From: Microcoleus sp036705565
GTDB lineage: Bacteria > Cyanobacteriota > Cyanobacteriia > Cyanobacteriales > Microcoleaceae
Reading direction: 5' to 3' (one strand)
NCBI GenBank assembly: GCA_036705565.1
Contig: JAUBUY010000016.1
Length of the DNA stretch: 64,000 bases
In this document: positions 33,018 to 40,976 of the stretch, piece after piece
How positions within the stretch are numbered: the first letter of the stretch is position 1
Layout of the letters: each line of letters starts with the position of its first letter
Program-made: the position numbers and the translations under genes
Notes under the pieces: generated by a model
The model's input: the letters and a program-made list of their open reading frames with translations, nothing else
What the model was told of the DNA's origin: nothing
Databases searched by the model: none

Positions 33018-33370
33018 TTGAGATGCTTTTACCATGTATTAATTCGCGGATTGGATGCTGAAAATTTACGGGAAATTGGTGTACGATCCGAGGGAAGAAG
33101 CTTTGGGAGTATCAAGCAATATCGGAAGATGAATTTGACTAAAAAAATCAAATAAAGGAGTGATGCAAAGTAACCTGGTTTTAAGGTAAAGAATGTCGAT
33201 TTTGATTCGGCGTTGGGTAATAAGAAAGGGGGTAGCGAACCCGGATTGAGTATTATCAGTTTAACACTCCTCATAGCGAAGATTTTTGCGAGGAGACAGG
33301 GAATTAATTCCCTGTCTGGATTTCGGCAAAACGCGCTATTTTATCCACATTAATCAGAGTTTATCTCCGG
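33018..33370. other. Intergenic region without recognisable gene
   Basis: After the ISAs1 end the sequence has short open stretches in several frames with no family resemblance, then a GACAGGGAATTAATTCCCTGTC inverted repeat near 33295-33318. I see nothing else to call. Confidence 0.4.
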
Positions 33371-33598
33371 TTAAAAATCGGGTTCTGCAGCCAAAAGCTC
33401 GATCGACAAATCCATCTGTTCCTTCCCCCGCGCCAAAAAGCTTTCGCACTGCTGCCAACACTCTACAGCCACCCCAAACTGCTCGAAAACCTCCTCTAGG
33501 GGCAACTCTCCCGATTCCACCCGATCGATAATTGCTTCAATTCGATCGACCGTTTCCTCATAATTCCAGTCAGACTGGCGCAACTGCGAATCAATCAT
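33371..33598 (-). CDS. xseB: Exodeoxyribonuclease VII small subunit
   Basis: The 75-aa subunit has the single XseB helical hairpin: WNYEETVDRIEAIIDRVESG, then ELPLEEVFEQFGVAVE. It binds the large subunit in many copies to form exonuclease VII, which degrades single-stranded DNA. Its start overlaps the xseA stop by 4 bp, so translation is coupled. Confidence 0.95.
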   Translation of the reverse strand: MIDSQLRQSDWNYEETVDRIEAIIDRVESGELPLEEVFEQFGVAVECWQQCESFLARGKEQMDLSIELLAAEPDF

Positions 33599-34764
33599 AA
33601 CTTGTCTTCCGCATCCAATACTTCTACAATCTTAACTTTCAGCCGGCCCCGACTCAACCTCACAGTCAATTCCTCTCCCAATTCCAAACCGTCAGTTGTG
33701 CGGACGATCGTACCGTCACTTTGGATTACCGCCGCATAACCCCTTTGCAAAACCGCCGCCGGATTCAGTGCGGATAACTTTTCTTGCAATACTTCCAGTT
33801 TACCAGTTGCCTGCCGCAAAGTTCGGGATGTCGCAGGCAAACGTTTTAATCGATTTTGTAACTGTTGCAAATGCTCTTCTTCTGCCTGAAATCTGGCCCG
33901 CACAGCACTTGCTAAATTGACCATTCGCTGCTTGTGTTCAAAGTAAATATCTGCTAAAATTGGTACAGCTTGAGCCGCCGCCGCAGTAGGAGTGTGGGCT
34001 CGTTTATCTGCTACTAAATCGGCGAGAGATTCGTCTCTTTCGTGCCCGATACCAGTGATAATTGGAATCGCACAATTGGCGATCGCCCTGACAACTCTCT
34101 CATCATTAAAACAAGCCAAATCTTCCGCCGCCCCGCCGCCCCGCCCTAACACGATCACCTCCGCCCTACCGTCCAATTCTACACGGGCGATCGCCCTAGC
34201 AATCGCAGCAGCAGCGAATTCCCCCTGCACTCCTGTCGGCGACAGCAACACCCGCAAACCCGGATATCTTTGGGCTAGAGTGCGCTGAATGTCTCCCCAA
34301 GCAGCGCCAGTATCGGATGTCACCACGGCCACAATTTGCGGGTGTGCGGGAATCGGGCGCTTTCGGGCGGGATCGAAGAAACCCTCAGCATCCAAGCGCG
34401 ATCGCAATTGCTGCAACCGCAAAGCCTGCAATCCTTCCCCAGCCGGCAGCGATTGCACAACCGTCAACTGGTACTCGCCGCGATTTTTGTAAACCCGGAT
34501 GCTTCCCAAAACCAGCAACTGTTCCCCTTTTGCGGGAATTTGCACCAATTTTGGCCGCTGAGAATTCCACACCACGCAGCGAATCGCAGCGCTTTTGTCG
34601 GTGTCGCAGAGAGTGAAAAAGCAGCCGCTGGGGTGGTGCGAAACGTTCGACACCTCGCCTGTCAGCCAAATTGATTGCAGGTTGCGATCGCCCTCCAACA
34701 AGTCTTGCAGGTAAGATGTTAGTCCAGCAACAGATAAAGCTGTATCGGGAAGAATTGAAGTCAT
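33595..34764 (-). CDS. xseA: Exodeoxyribonuclease VII large subunit
   Basis: The 389-aa protein has an N-terminal OB domain (residues 8-105; SVAGLTSYLQDLLEGDRNLQ, then IWLTGEVSNVSHHPSGCFFT). The catalytic domain carries VAVVTSDTGAAWGDIQ near residue 150, EVIVLGRGGGAAEDL near 203, and ITGIGHERDESLADLVADKR near 236, the conserved family blocks. A coiled coil and a short C-terminal beta part (YAAVIQSDGTIVRTTDGL) follow. It forms an operon with xseB. The protein is somewhat shorter than the E. coli subunit but complete for cyanobacteria. Confidence 0.95.
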   Translation of the reverse strand: MTSILPDTALSVAGLTSYLQDLLEGDRNLQSIWLTGEVSNVSHHPSGCFFTLCDTDKSAAIRCVVWNSQRPKLVQIPAKGEQLLVLGSIRVYKNRGEYQLTVVQSLPAGEGLQALRLQQLRSRLDAEGFFDPARKRPIPAHPQIVAVVTSDTGAAWGDIQRTLAQRYPGLRVLLSPTGVQGEFAAAAIARAIARVELDGRAEVIVLGRGGGAAEDLACFNDERVVRAIANCAIPIITGIGHERDESLADLVADKRAHTPTAAAAQAVPILADIYFEHKQRMVNLASAVRARFQAEEEHLQQLQNRLKRLPATSRTLRQATGKLEVLQEKLSALNPAAVLQRGYAAVIQSDGTIVRTTDGLELGEELTVRLSRGRLKVKIVEVLDAEDKL

Positions 34765-34768
34765 CCAA

Positions 34769-34807
34769 TTTTAGATTTTAGATTTTAGATATTAGATTTT
34801 AGATTTA
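34769..34807. repeat. Tandem heptanucleotide repeat (TTTTAGA)
   Basis: Five TTTTAGA heptamers, one with a base change, lie just upstream of xseA. The same heptamer family occurs at 17114-17147, 46205-46234, 51528-51558 and 62430-62459. Confidence 0.85.
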
Positions 34808-35007
34808 GGCTACTATCAATGCTTCGGACAGTGTGTGATTGCCAAGCGTAAAATAAGGGTTTCAGGGCGATTGTGCAATCTCCTTCATAACGGAAAATCA
34901 CTGATTTCAGAAGACAATCTAAAAATACTCCGGACTATTGTACTATATCTAAGGTAATTTATTTGTAGGCTGAGCGGGCGATCGTAAATTTAACTGCAAA
35001 CAAACTA

Positions 35008-35814
35008 ATGATATCAGATACAATGACTTCGATTAATGTGCTGCGCCAAGAGGCTGCGGCGATCGGCATTACTGAGGAAGAAGCCAGAAAATATGGCGAC
35101 CTCCGACATAAAAGAACTTGGTCTTTGGCGATCGAACATCACCTCTCAATGCAAGATTTTGCCGTTGGCGAAGCCCTCGAAGAGGATCGCATAGAACAAT
35201 CCTTCACAACTTCCGAACCCGATTCCTCCAGCGCACTCAACCACTCTCAGACTGAAGAGTCGAAAGACTATGGTATTCAGCTAACTGCGAACCTAGGCGA
35301 ATCTAGAGTAACCAGGGAGAACCAAACAGCCTCTGTTGCTTCGCCACAACAGCAAGCAGTAGCAATCGGGCGATCGCCCGGTAATTCCGACCACCGCAGC
35401 GACCACAACCGAGGTTTTAAACAAGTAGTTCAAAATCATATTAAAGCATTAACAATCGCATCCGCCTCCCGCACAAATCTACTCCATTCACAACTGGGCA
35501 ATTGGGTGTGTCCTGAGTGTGGGTCGGAGGGCGAACTGGGTTGTTACCTTTGCGCCGGAGAAGGCAATGTAGGGGACATTGCAGCTATTGGCTGGACGCT
35601 AGCTTATATGGAAATGTTGGGCTGTTCTGCTCGCGAAATTGAACCGTTGAGAAAAATTTCTCCTTCACTTAATATTCTGGAATTGAATTTAAAAGTTTGT
35701 GTTGCTATCAAACAAAGTAGCGAAGTTTTAGCCAGGACGGAGAAATGGGTAAGATTGAAGGAACAAGGAATGCACGACACTGATTTTGACACGGATACAC
35801 GGATTAATTCTTAA
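35008..35814 (+). CDS. Hypothetical protein with a zinc-ribbon-like motif, 268 aa
   Basis: The N terminus (residues 9-45, VLRQEAAAIGITEEEARKYG) looks like a short helical DNA- or protein-binding module. Residues 52-61 (VGEALEEDRI) come from a dispersed repeat. A low-complexity Ser/Gln/Asp-rich linker follows to about residue 145. Near residues 168-190 WVCPECGSEGELGCYLCAGE has four cysteines in two CxxC pairs, likely binding zinc. A helical C terminus ends the protein. I do not recognise the family. The start at 35008 (ATG) is preferred; a second ATG lies five codons on. It is monocistronic. Confidence 0.65.
   Translation: MISDTMTSINVLRQEAAAIGITEEEARKYGDLRHKRTWSLAIEHHLSMQDFAVGEALEEDRIEQSFTTSEPDSSSALNHSQTEESKDYGIQLTANLGESRVTRENQTASVASPQQQAVAIGRSPGNSDHRSDHNRGFKQVVQNHIKALTIASASRTNLLHSQLGNWVCPECGSEGELGCYLCAGEGNVGDIAAIGWTLAYMEMLGCSAREIEPLRKISPSLNILELNLKVCVAIKQSSEVLARTEKWVRLKEQGMHDTDFDTDTRINS
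35163..35190. repeat. Small dispersed repeat inside a coding region
   Basis: CGTTGGCGAAGCCCTCGAAG followed by AGGATCGC is the inverse orientation of the copies at 5102 and 22267. It codes VGEALEEDRI. The family consensus of this host protein is unknown, so insertion after gene origin is inferred. Confidence 0.8.
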
Positions 35815-35930
35815 TGGTGATTCAGAAGTTAGAAGAAAAAACAACTATCAGTGTATCCGTGACTTTTGTGTCGTGCTGTTGGGCCTTAATATCAATAAAA
35901 CTTCAAAATTCACTCATACCCACCTAAAAA

Positions 35931-36485
35931 TTACTCCAAATTAAGTATTGATTCTAGCTTTTTCAAAGCAACTTCCAAATCGTCATTAACAACTTGGAAA
36001 TCGAATTCCCCCGCCGCTTCAATTTCCTCTTTAGCCCGCACCAACCGACGGGCGATCGCAGTTTCAGAATCTTGACCCCGACTCCGCAGCCGGCGCTCCA
36101 ACTCTTCCCAAGAAGGAGGTAAAATAAAAATTCGCAGCGCCTCTGGAAAATTATTCCTAATTTGCCTTGCCCCTTCCAGCTCAATTTCCAGGATTACCGA
36201 TTTTCCCTCACCGATTCCTTGTTTAAGACCAAAATAAGGAGTACCGTAAAAATTACCGGCAAACTGGGCCCATTCCGCCAACTCTCCAGCCTCAACCATT
36301 TTTTCAAAACGGCTGCGGCTGACAAAATAATAGTGTTGTCCCTCAATTTCTCCCTCGCGGGGCTCACGAGTTGTCACCGATACCGAAAGATACAATTCGG
36401 AATGGCGATTGAGGAGCGATCGTACTAAGGTGCCTTTCCCCACACCGCTAGGCCCCGTCAGAACAATTAATTTACCAGATTTCAT
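35931..36485 (-). CDS. gmk: Guanylate kinase
   Basis: The 184-aa enzyme phosphorylates GMP to GDP. The P-loop is LTGPSGVGKGTLVRSLL near residue 9, the GMP-binding segment is SVTTREPREGEIEGQHYYFV near residue 36, and the lid has RRLRSRGQDSETAIARRL near 130. The ATG at 36485 is chosen; the frame extends to a TTG at 36509, but the family starts here. remA ends 78 bp upstream on the same strand, an arrangement kept in many bacteria. Confidence 0.96.
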   Translation of the reverse strand: MKSGKLIVLTGPSGVGKGTLVRSLLNRHSELYLSVSVTTREPREGEIEGQHYYFVSRSRFEKMVEAGELAEWAQFAGNFYGTPYFGLKQGIGEGKSVILEIELEGARQIRNNFPEALRIFILPPSWEELERRLRSRGQDSETAIARRLVRAKEEIEAAGEFDFQVVNDDLEVALKKLESILNLE

Positions 36486-36563
36486 TTTTAGAAAAGAAAC
36501 GTGTAACAATTTAAGTTTCTGCTTACTTTAGACCGTAAGCGCTCAAATTGCAACTGACAAACC

Positions 36564-36830
36564 TCAATCATCCCTACCTTGACCGTCTTTGCCGATCGCA
36601 AAACGATTAGCAACAGTTTCCGGCTGAATCGCCGAGAGGATGACGTGACTCGAATCTGTAATAATTACCGCCCTCGTGCGGCGGCCGTAAGTAGCGTCAA
36701 CCAGTTGTCCCCGCTCCCGTGCATCAGTAATAATCCGCTTAATTGGCGCTGACTCAGGACTGACAATGGCAATCACTCGATTAGCAGACACAATGTTACC
36801 AAAACCGATATTAATTAATTGAATATCCAT
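36564..36830 (-). CDS. remA: RemA/DUF370 family DNA-binding regulator
   Basis: The 88-aa product matches DUF370: LINIGFGNIVSANRVIAIVS, then SAPIKRIITDARERGQLVDA and YGRRTRAVIITDSSHVILSA. In Bacillus, RemA activates matrix and osmoprotection genes and forms a ring with a DNA-wrapping surface. In cyanobacteria the role is not established. It precedes gmk as in Firmicutes, and the pair is probably one operon. Confidence 0.92.
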   Translation of the reverse strand: MDIQLINIGFGNIVSANRVIAIVSPESAPIKRIITDARERGQLVDATYGRRTRAVIITDSSHVILSAIQPETVANRFAIGKDGQGRDD

Positions 36831-37156
36831 GAAATTCTTAATTTGTAGGTGAACGATTGACTATCAATCCTTACTTTTGATCATATAATATACAAAGATT
36901 TTTTCTGACAATCCTCAAATTAATCCCAACTAAGTTTTTTATTTCCTACCTAAAAATTTTACCCTTTTGACGCCTAGTACCCCGTTCTTTATCAAAAATT
37001 TAAAAAAGACTCGCTGTTGTCGCTCTATCTTAAAGATTCAGTAAAAGCGTCGATTTTGAGTTGCAAATGATAGCATTAGCTGTATCGAGACAACATCCAG
37101 TAAATGTTGCGAAATATAAATTTAATTTCCCAGATAGCAATACTCCGGACAGTTTT
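36831..37156. other. AT-rich intergenic region upstream of remA
   Basis: This contains the remA promoter on the minus strand and, on the plus strand, a 30-codon frame at 37067-37159 that ends at the edge of a MITE-like element. I do not regard that frame as a gene. No RNA structure stands out. Confidence 0.4.
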
Positions 37157-37291
37157 TAAGGATCGCGAATTAAATAACTTACAATTTTAATTGTTATTGT
37201 GGGATGGGCTCTTATAGCCCGTCCACTCATGACGGGCTATAAGAGCCCATCCCACTTTCAAGAGTGGAAGTTATTTAATTCTCATTCCTTA
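37157..37291. repeat. MITE-like element, GAATTAAATAACTT family, copy 2
   Basis: The ends are AAGGATCGCGAATTAAATAA and the inverse TTATTTAATTCTCATTCCTT. Inside, 37199-37223 and 37231-37255 form a perfect 25-bp stem (GTGGGATGGGCTCTTATAGC...) with a 7-nt loop. It interrupts a group II intron sequence, whose frame resumes at its right edge. Confidence 0.85.
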
Positions 37292-37600
37292 CTGGAGTAA
37301 GCGTAACAGCAAACTTTATGACAGCGAAACCTCTAAATCCTTAAAACGGCAAAACCATAAATGTGGGGAATATGGCTTAAAAATGCTAGGCGATGAAAGG
37401 GTTAATCTACATCATGTAGACGGCAACCATAGTAACTCGAAAATAAACAGCCTTCTAGCGGTTCACTCTCATCTATCACGATTATATTCACATGAGCAAA
37501 AGCGAAAGCTGAGAACATCGGGCTCTGTATGCGGAGAAATTCGCACGTACATATCTAAATGGGAGGGGCAGGGAATAATATCTCCCCTCCACCCAACCAA
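37290..37600 (+). pseudogene. Group II intron 3' fragment: maturase HNH end plus domains V and VI
   Basis: From the right edge of the MITE, an open frame reads YWSKRNSKLYDSETSKSLKR, then NHKCGEYGLKMLGDERVNLH and HVDGNHSNSK. This is the C-terminal HNH endonuclease part of a group II intron reverse transcriptase, with its HH and N-H residues. Downstream, 37520-37556 (GCTCTGTATGCGGAGAAATT...) has the length and GAAA tetraloop of intron domain V, although the usual GAGC start is altered. GGGAGGGGCAGGGAATAATA with CTCCCCTCC resembles domain VI. The reverse transcriptase and 5' intron are absent. It is a dead fragment. Confidence 0.72.
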
Positions 37601-37645
37601 TTCTCAAGTGCTTTTGTCAAGCATGATTGAGAGCCTCTTACCCTG
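37601..37645 (+). mobile_element. 3' end remnant of an ISAs1 element
   Basis: CTTTTGTCAAGCATGATTGA and GAGCCTCTTACCCTG match the last transposase codons, stop and terminal repeat of the ISAs1 copies at 30219 and 33017. It directly follows the intron's 3' end, so the intron had inserted into this IS. Confidence 0.75.
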
Positions 37646-37695
37646 CAATCATAAGATTGCACTTTCGCACTTTTAATGATTGTAACTTGAGATAA

Positions 37696-39234
37696 TTACC
37701 CGCCACCCTTTTTTTTCGGTATTTTTGGAGGGCTGACATAGCGCGCCCAAAAAGGTTCTTCCATATCTTTCATCGCTGCTAGTTTTTGGCGCTCTTCCTC
37801 TATGCGCTTGCGTTCTGAAAGATTAGAAAATATGTTGATACTGCCGACAGTTTGGCCGCCCGCATCTCGCACAGGTGCGGCCCAAAGCCAAACATCGATC
37901 GAACTACCGTCTTTTTTCAACAAAGATATTTCCAAACCGTTTTGCGGTTTGCCATTAGACGCAGACTTTAGCAGCGCGTAAAAATCTTGCTTTTGGCCTT
38001 CAGGAATATTCGGTAAAGGTTTCCCTAAAACCTCAGCCGCAGCCCAGCCAAAAAGTTGTTCGGCGGCGCGGTTCCAAACAACGGTATTGCCGTCATTGCT
38101 GGTACAGTTAATCGCCAGCGGCGCCGATGCTATCTGGGCTTGCAAAACTTGGTTAACGAGTTGCAGTTTCAATTCTACTTGCTTGCGATCGGTAATTTCC
38201 TGACAAGCGCCCCACAACCGGACAACCCGTTCAGCAGTTTTGTCCCACACCACTTGCCAGTAGTCCCGCACCCAGCGCACCTCGCCTTTTTGATTAATAA
38301 TGCGATACTCATTAGCTCCAGTGCGGCTGAAAGTACAGCCTTCTAACTGTTTAATTAACATTTCCCTGTCGTCGGGATGAACGAGTTCGGAGTTCCACCA
38401 ACCAAACGATTCTAATTCTTCAGGAACGCAACCGGTGCAGCGCTCAAAAGCTTCTGTCGCCCACTCGCAGGCGAACTTGCCATCGGGAAGTCCCTTAAAA
38501 GAATAGGCAAAATCCGAAGTAATTTGCGACATAACTCTGTAGTGCAGTTCCGAATCTCGGACAGCGACTTCCGCTTGCTTTCGTTCCCCTATTTCCCGCG
38601 AATTAATTATAATTCCCTGCACGCTAGAATCGTAAAGCAAACTGTTACCTATTGACTCCATGTAGATCCAAGAACCGTCAGCGTGGCGTTTCCGATATTC
38701 GATTGCCCCCCCAATTCCGGGAGCTTCTAACAACTTACCAAAATACGTCTGCCAAGCTAGCAAATCGTCTGGATGGATTAACTCGCCGTGAAATTTGCCA
38801 ATTCTATCTTCTGGGTTGTAGCCCAAAAGCCGCTGTAGAGAGCCGCTGTGGTATCTAACTCGCCCATCGGAGCCGACAATGCTAATTAGATCGGGAGAAT
38901 TACGCAGCATAGCTTGCAGTTTGGCTTCACTTTTAGTTAAGGCTTGAGTGTCCCTGCGATGCTGGCTGATTTGTTTTTCCAACTGCTCCCGTAGCTGTCT
39001 GATTTGCCCTACTTGCTGGGCTACAGTGCGCTCCAATAGGCGATTGTTTTTTTCAATTTTAACCAGCTTTGCCGCGTTATTTGTGGCGCTTTCAAACAAG
39101 CGGCTGCCTGCAATTTCCTGTAGAGAATTTGATAAATCTTCCAAAGTTTTTGTGAAAATTGCCTGTTGCGGGTGTGGCAATTCCCTAGCTTGTTCCTGCA
39201 ATGTTTCTAAGTGTTTGTAGACAGTTTCTAGCAT
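37696..39234 (-). CDS. Three-PAS-domain signalling protein without kinase domain
   Basis: The 512-aa product from the ATG at 39234 starts with a coiled coil (residues about 5-95, including LLERTVAQQVGQIRQLREQL). Three PAS/PAC modules follow: about 105-225 (RNSPDLISIVGSDGRVRYHS), 235-355 (ITSDFAYSFKGLPDGKFACE) and 365-480. SERKRIEEERQKLAAMKDME then leads to a short tail ending in Gly. The helix after the last PAS is where a histidine kinase or GGDEF domain would begin, but the protein stops. It may be a sensory adaptor or a truncated kinase. A TTG start at 39294 would add 20 residues. It has no adjacent partner. Confidence 0.82.
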   Translation of the reverse strand: MLETVYKHLETLQEQARELPHPQQAIFTKTLEDLSNSLQEIAGSRLFESATNNAAKLVKIEKNNRLLERTVAQQVGQIRQLREQLEKQISQHRRDTQALTKSEAKLQAMLRNSPDLISIVGSDGRVRYHSGSLQRLLGYNPEDRIGKFHGELIHPDDLLAWQTYFGKLLEAPGIGGAIEYRKRHADGSWIYMESIGNSLLYDSSVQGIIINSREIGERKQAEVAVRDSELHYRVMSQITSDFAYSFKGLPDGKFACEWATEAFERCTGCVPEELESFGWWNSELVHPDDREMLIKQLEGCTFSRTGANEYRIINQKGEVRWVRDYWQVVWDKTAERVVRLWGACQEITDRKQVELKLQLVNQVLQAQIASAPLAINCTSNDGNTVVWNRAAEQLFGWAAAEVLGKPLPNIPEGQKQDFYALLKSASNGKPQNGLEISLLKKDGSSIDVWLWAAPVRDAGGQTVGSINIFSNLSERKRIEEERQKLAAMKDMEEPFWARYVSPPKIPKKKGGG

Positions 39235-39554
39235 TTTATTAAGGGGGGAATCTAATAGTTGCCGGCGGGTGCAACCCCTAAAAAGCGGACACAAGTTTTT
39301 TCAACATAACCCATAACTAAGACTGGTGTGTGGCGATCGACCCATCGCGCTCTCAATAACCAGGCATTTTGGGACTTTCTCTTCAAATCATAGCAACCGA
39401 TAGAGAAAGTAAATTCTTGTTGCGCCCTAATTGCCAGCCCAGCCGCACCCCCAAGAAGTGATCGCCAGGAGTGCGGGTAACTCTCCTACCCAGTGAATGT
39501 AGGGCTTCTCGCGGTTAAGCTAAACTAGATGGGTGTCAAGAGAAAGAGGGATTT

Positions 39555-40205
39555 ATGACAGAGCAAGCCAACGCTCGCGATTTGTTTCGCGCTGCTTACG
39601 AACACCGCTATACCTGGGATGCCAATTTTCCCGGTTACAGTGCCGATATTGAACTCAAACAGGGCGACGAAGTATATACGGGTCATGTTTCCATCAAACC
39701 CGACATGAGCGTGGAAGTCAGCGGCATTGAAGATGAGGAAGTGCAGCAAAGCGTCTACACCCAAATGCGTGATATTGTCACCCACCGCAAACGATCGACA
39801 TTTGAAAAATCTCACGGCAAAAATAGCTTTACCCTGGGCGAGAAGGACAGCACCGACGCTGTGGACATCTTGGTGCAAGGCGACTCAATGGGCTCGAATT
39901 ATAAAATCCGAGGTCTCTCAATTTGTCAAGTCAGCCGGGTGATGGGCCGGATGGCTTTCGTAATTGACACGCACAAAAGCTTAGAGACACCCGAAGGTTC
40001 TTTGGCTACCCACTACGATGCCGTTTTCCGCAACCCCCAAACAGACGAAATTATCAAAGAACTCGAATTTGAAGATACCTTTGAGAAGATAGGCGACTAT
40101 TATGTCATGACAAAGCAAGTAGTTCGAGCCAAAGAAAAAGGTCAACTGACAACAACCGAGTTCAACTACTCCCACGTCAAACTGCTAGAACCAGCAGTAG
40201 TGTAG
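39555..40205 (+). CDS. DUF3386 family protein
   Basis: The 216-aa product is typical of DUF3386, a family confined to cyanobacteria and plastids: ARDLFRAAYEHRYTWDANFP at the start, FPGYSADIELKQGD, and LEFEDTFEKIGDYYVMTKQV near the end. It is predicted soluble and beta-rich. Its role is unknown; a link to photosynthesis is only suggested by its distribution. The ATG at 39555 has an AGAGGGAT stretch 6 bp upstream. It stands alone. Confidence 0.9.
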   Translation: MTEQANARDLFRAAYEHRYTWDANFPGYSADIELKQGDEVYTGHVSIKPDMSVEVSGIEDEEVQQSVYTQMRDIVTHRKRSTFEKSHGKNSFTLGEKDSTDAVDILVQGDSMGSNYKIRGLSICQVSRVMGRMAFVIDTHKSLETPEGSLATHYDAVFRNPQTDEIIKELEFEDTFEKIGDYYVMTKQVVRAKEKGQLTTTEFNYSHVKLLEPAVV

Positions 40206-40333
40206 CGCCCTCAAAAACCCGATTTCTTAAATAAAAGGGTTTTTTTGGTTAACGTATCAGAATCAACTTGATTTGGCGGCAAGTAACGCTACGATCGAAC
40301 GAGAGAGCTAATTGGGATCGAGCATCAGCGTGA

Positions 40334-40402
40334 CAGAAACCGGGTTTCCTGCCGCGGGCTCACCTGAGTGCCTAAGTCTTTGATCAAAAAACCCGGTTTC
40401 TT
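40334..40402. repeat. Dispersed inverted repeat with AGAAACCGGGTTTC ends
   Basis: AGAAACCGGGTTTCCTG and AAAAACCCGGTTTCTT face each other across about 35 bp, upstream of nfu. It is the same family as 808-874. Confidence 0.75.
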
Positions 40403-40484
40403 AAATCCCGCGCGGGTTGAGAATGCTGCCCTTGAGTCAAATCGAACTTTCATCACCTGCAAAAAATCATCACAGAGGCGAAAT

Positions 40485-40721
40485 ATGACACTAGCACTAA
40501 CCAGAGATAACGTCGAAACAGTTCTCGATGAAATGCGCCCCTACCTGATATCCGACGGTGGCAACGTCGAACTCGTAGAAATTGACGGCCCAGTGGTACA
40601 CCTGAGACTGCAAGGAGCTTGTGGCTCTTGCCCGAGTTCCACAATGACTCTGAGAATGGGGATTGAACGTCGCCTGCGCGAGGCTATCCCAGAAATTGCC
40701 GAAGTCGAACAGGTAATGTAA
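40485..40721 (+). CDS. nfu: Nfu-type iron-sulfur scaffold protein
   Basis: The 78-aa product is the stand-alone NifU C-terminal domain: NVETVLDEMRPYLISDGGNV, then VVHLRLQGACGSCPSSTMTL with the CxxC that holds a transient 4Fe-4S cluster. In cyanobacteria this is the essential scaffold for photosystem I clusters. The ATG at 40485 has CAGAGGCG upstream; codons further 5' are repeat-derived. It is complete. Confidence 0.95.
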   Translation: MTLALTRDNVETVLDEMRPYLISDGGNVELVEIDGPVVHLRLQGACGSCPSSTMTLRMGIERRLREAIPEIAEVEQVM

Positions 40722-40729
40722 TTAGTCAG

Positions 40730-40976
40730 TTGGCAATTGGTAGTTGGCAATTGGTAGTTGGCAGTTGACGGTTGACGGTTGACGGTTGACTGTTACCAAT
40801 TACCAGTTGACGGTTGACTGTTGGCAGTTGGCTGTTAACAGTTGGCTGTTACCAATTACCAGTTGACTGTTGACTGTTACCAATTACCCAATTTAATTGC
40901 CAATTACCAATTACCCAATTTAATTACCAATTACCAATTACCAATTACCAAATTCAATTACCAATTACTAAATTCA
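40730..40976. repeat. Long tandem heptamer region (TTGGCAG, CAATTAC types)
   Basis: About 245 bp are almost wholly made of TTGACGG, TTGGCAG and TTACCAA heptamers and their inverse. The last 135 bp are open in frame with the following GH57 gene and could be read as NYQLP-type repeats. Confidence 0.85.

Noticed and set aside
33029..33274. 81-codon hydrophobic frame on the minus strand
   Set aside because: It starts in the terminal repeat of an ISAs1 fragment and matches nothing known; it is likely chance.
37067..37159. 30-codon frame upstream of a MITE
   Set aside because: Too short, without ribosome binding site, and ending at the edge of a repeat element.
40368..40484. N-terminal extension of nfu
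   Set aside because: It is encoded by a dispersed AGAAACCGGG repeat; the Nfu domain starts at 40485.
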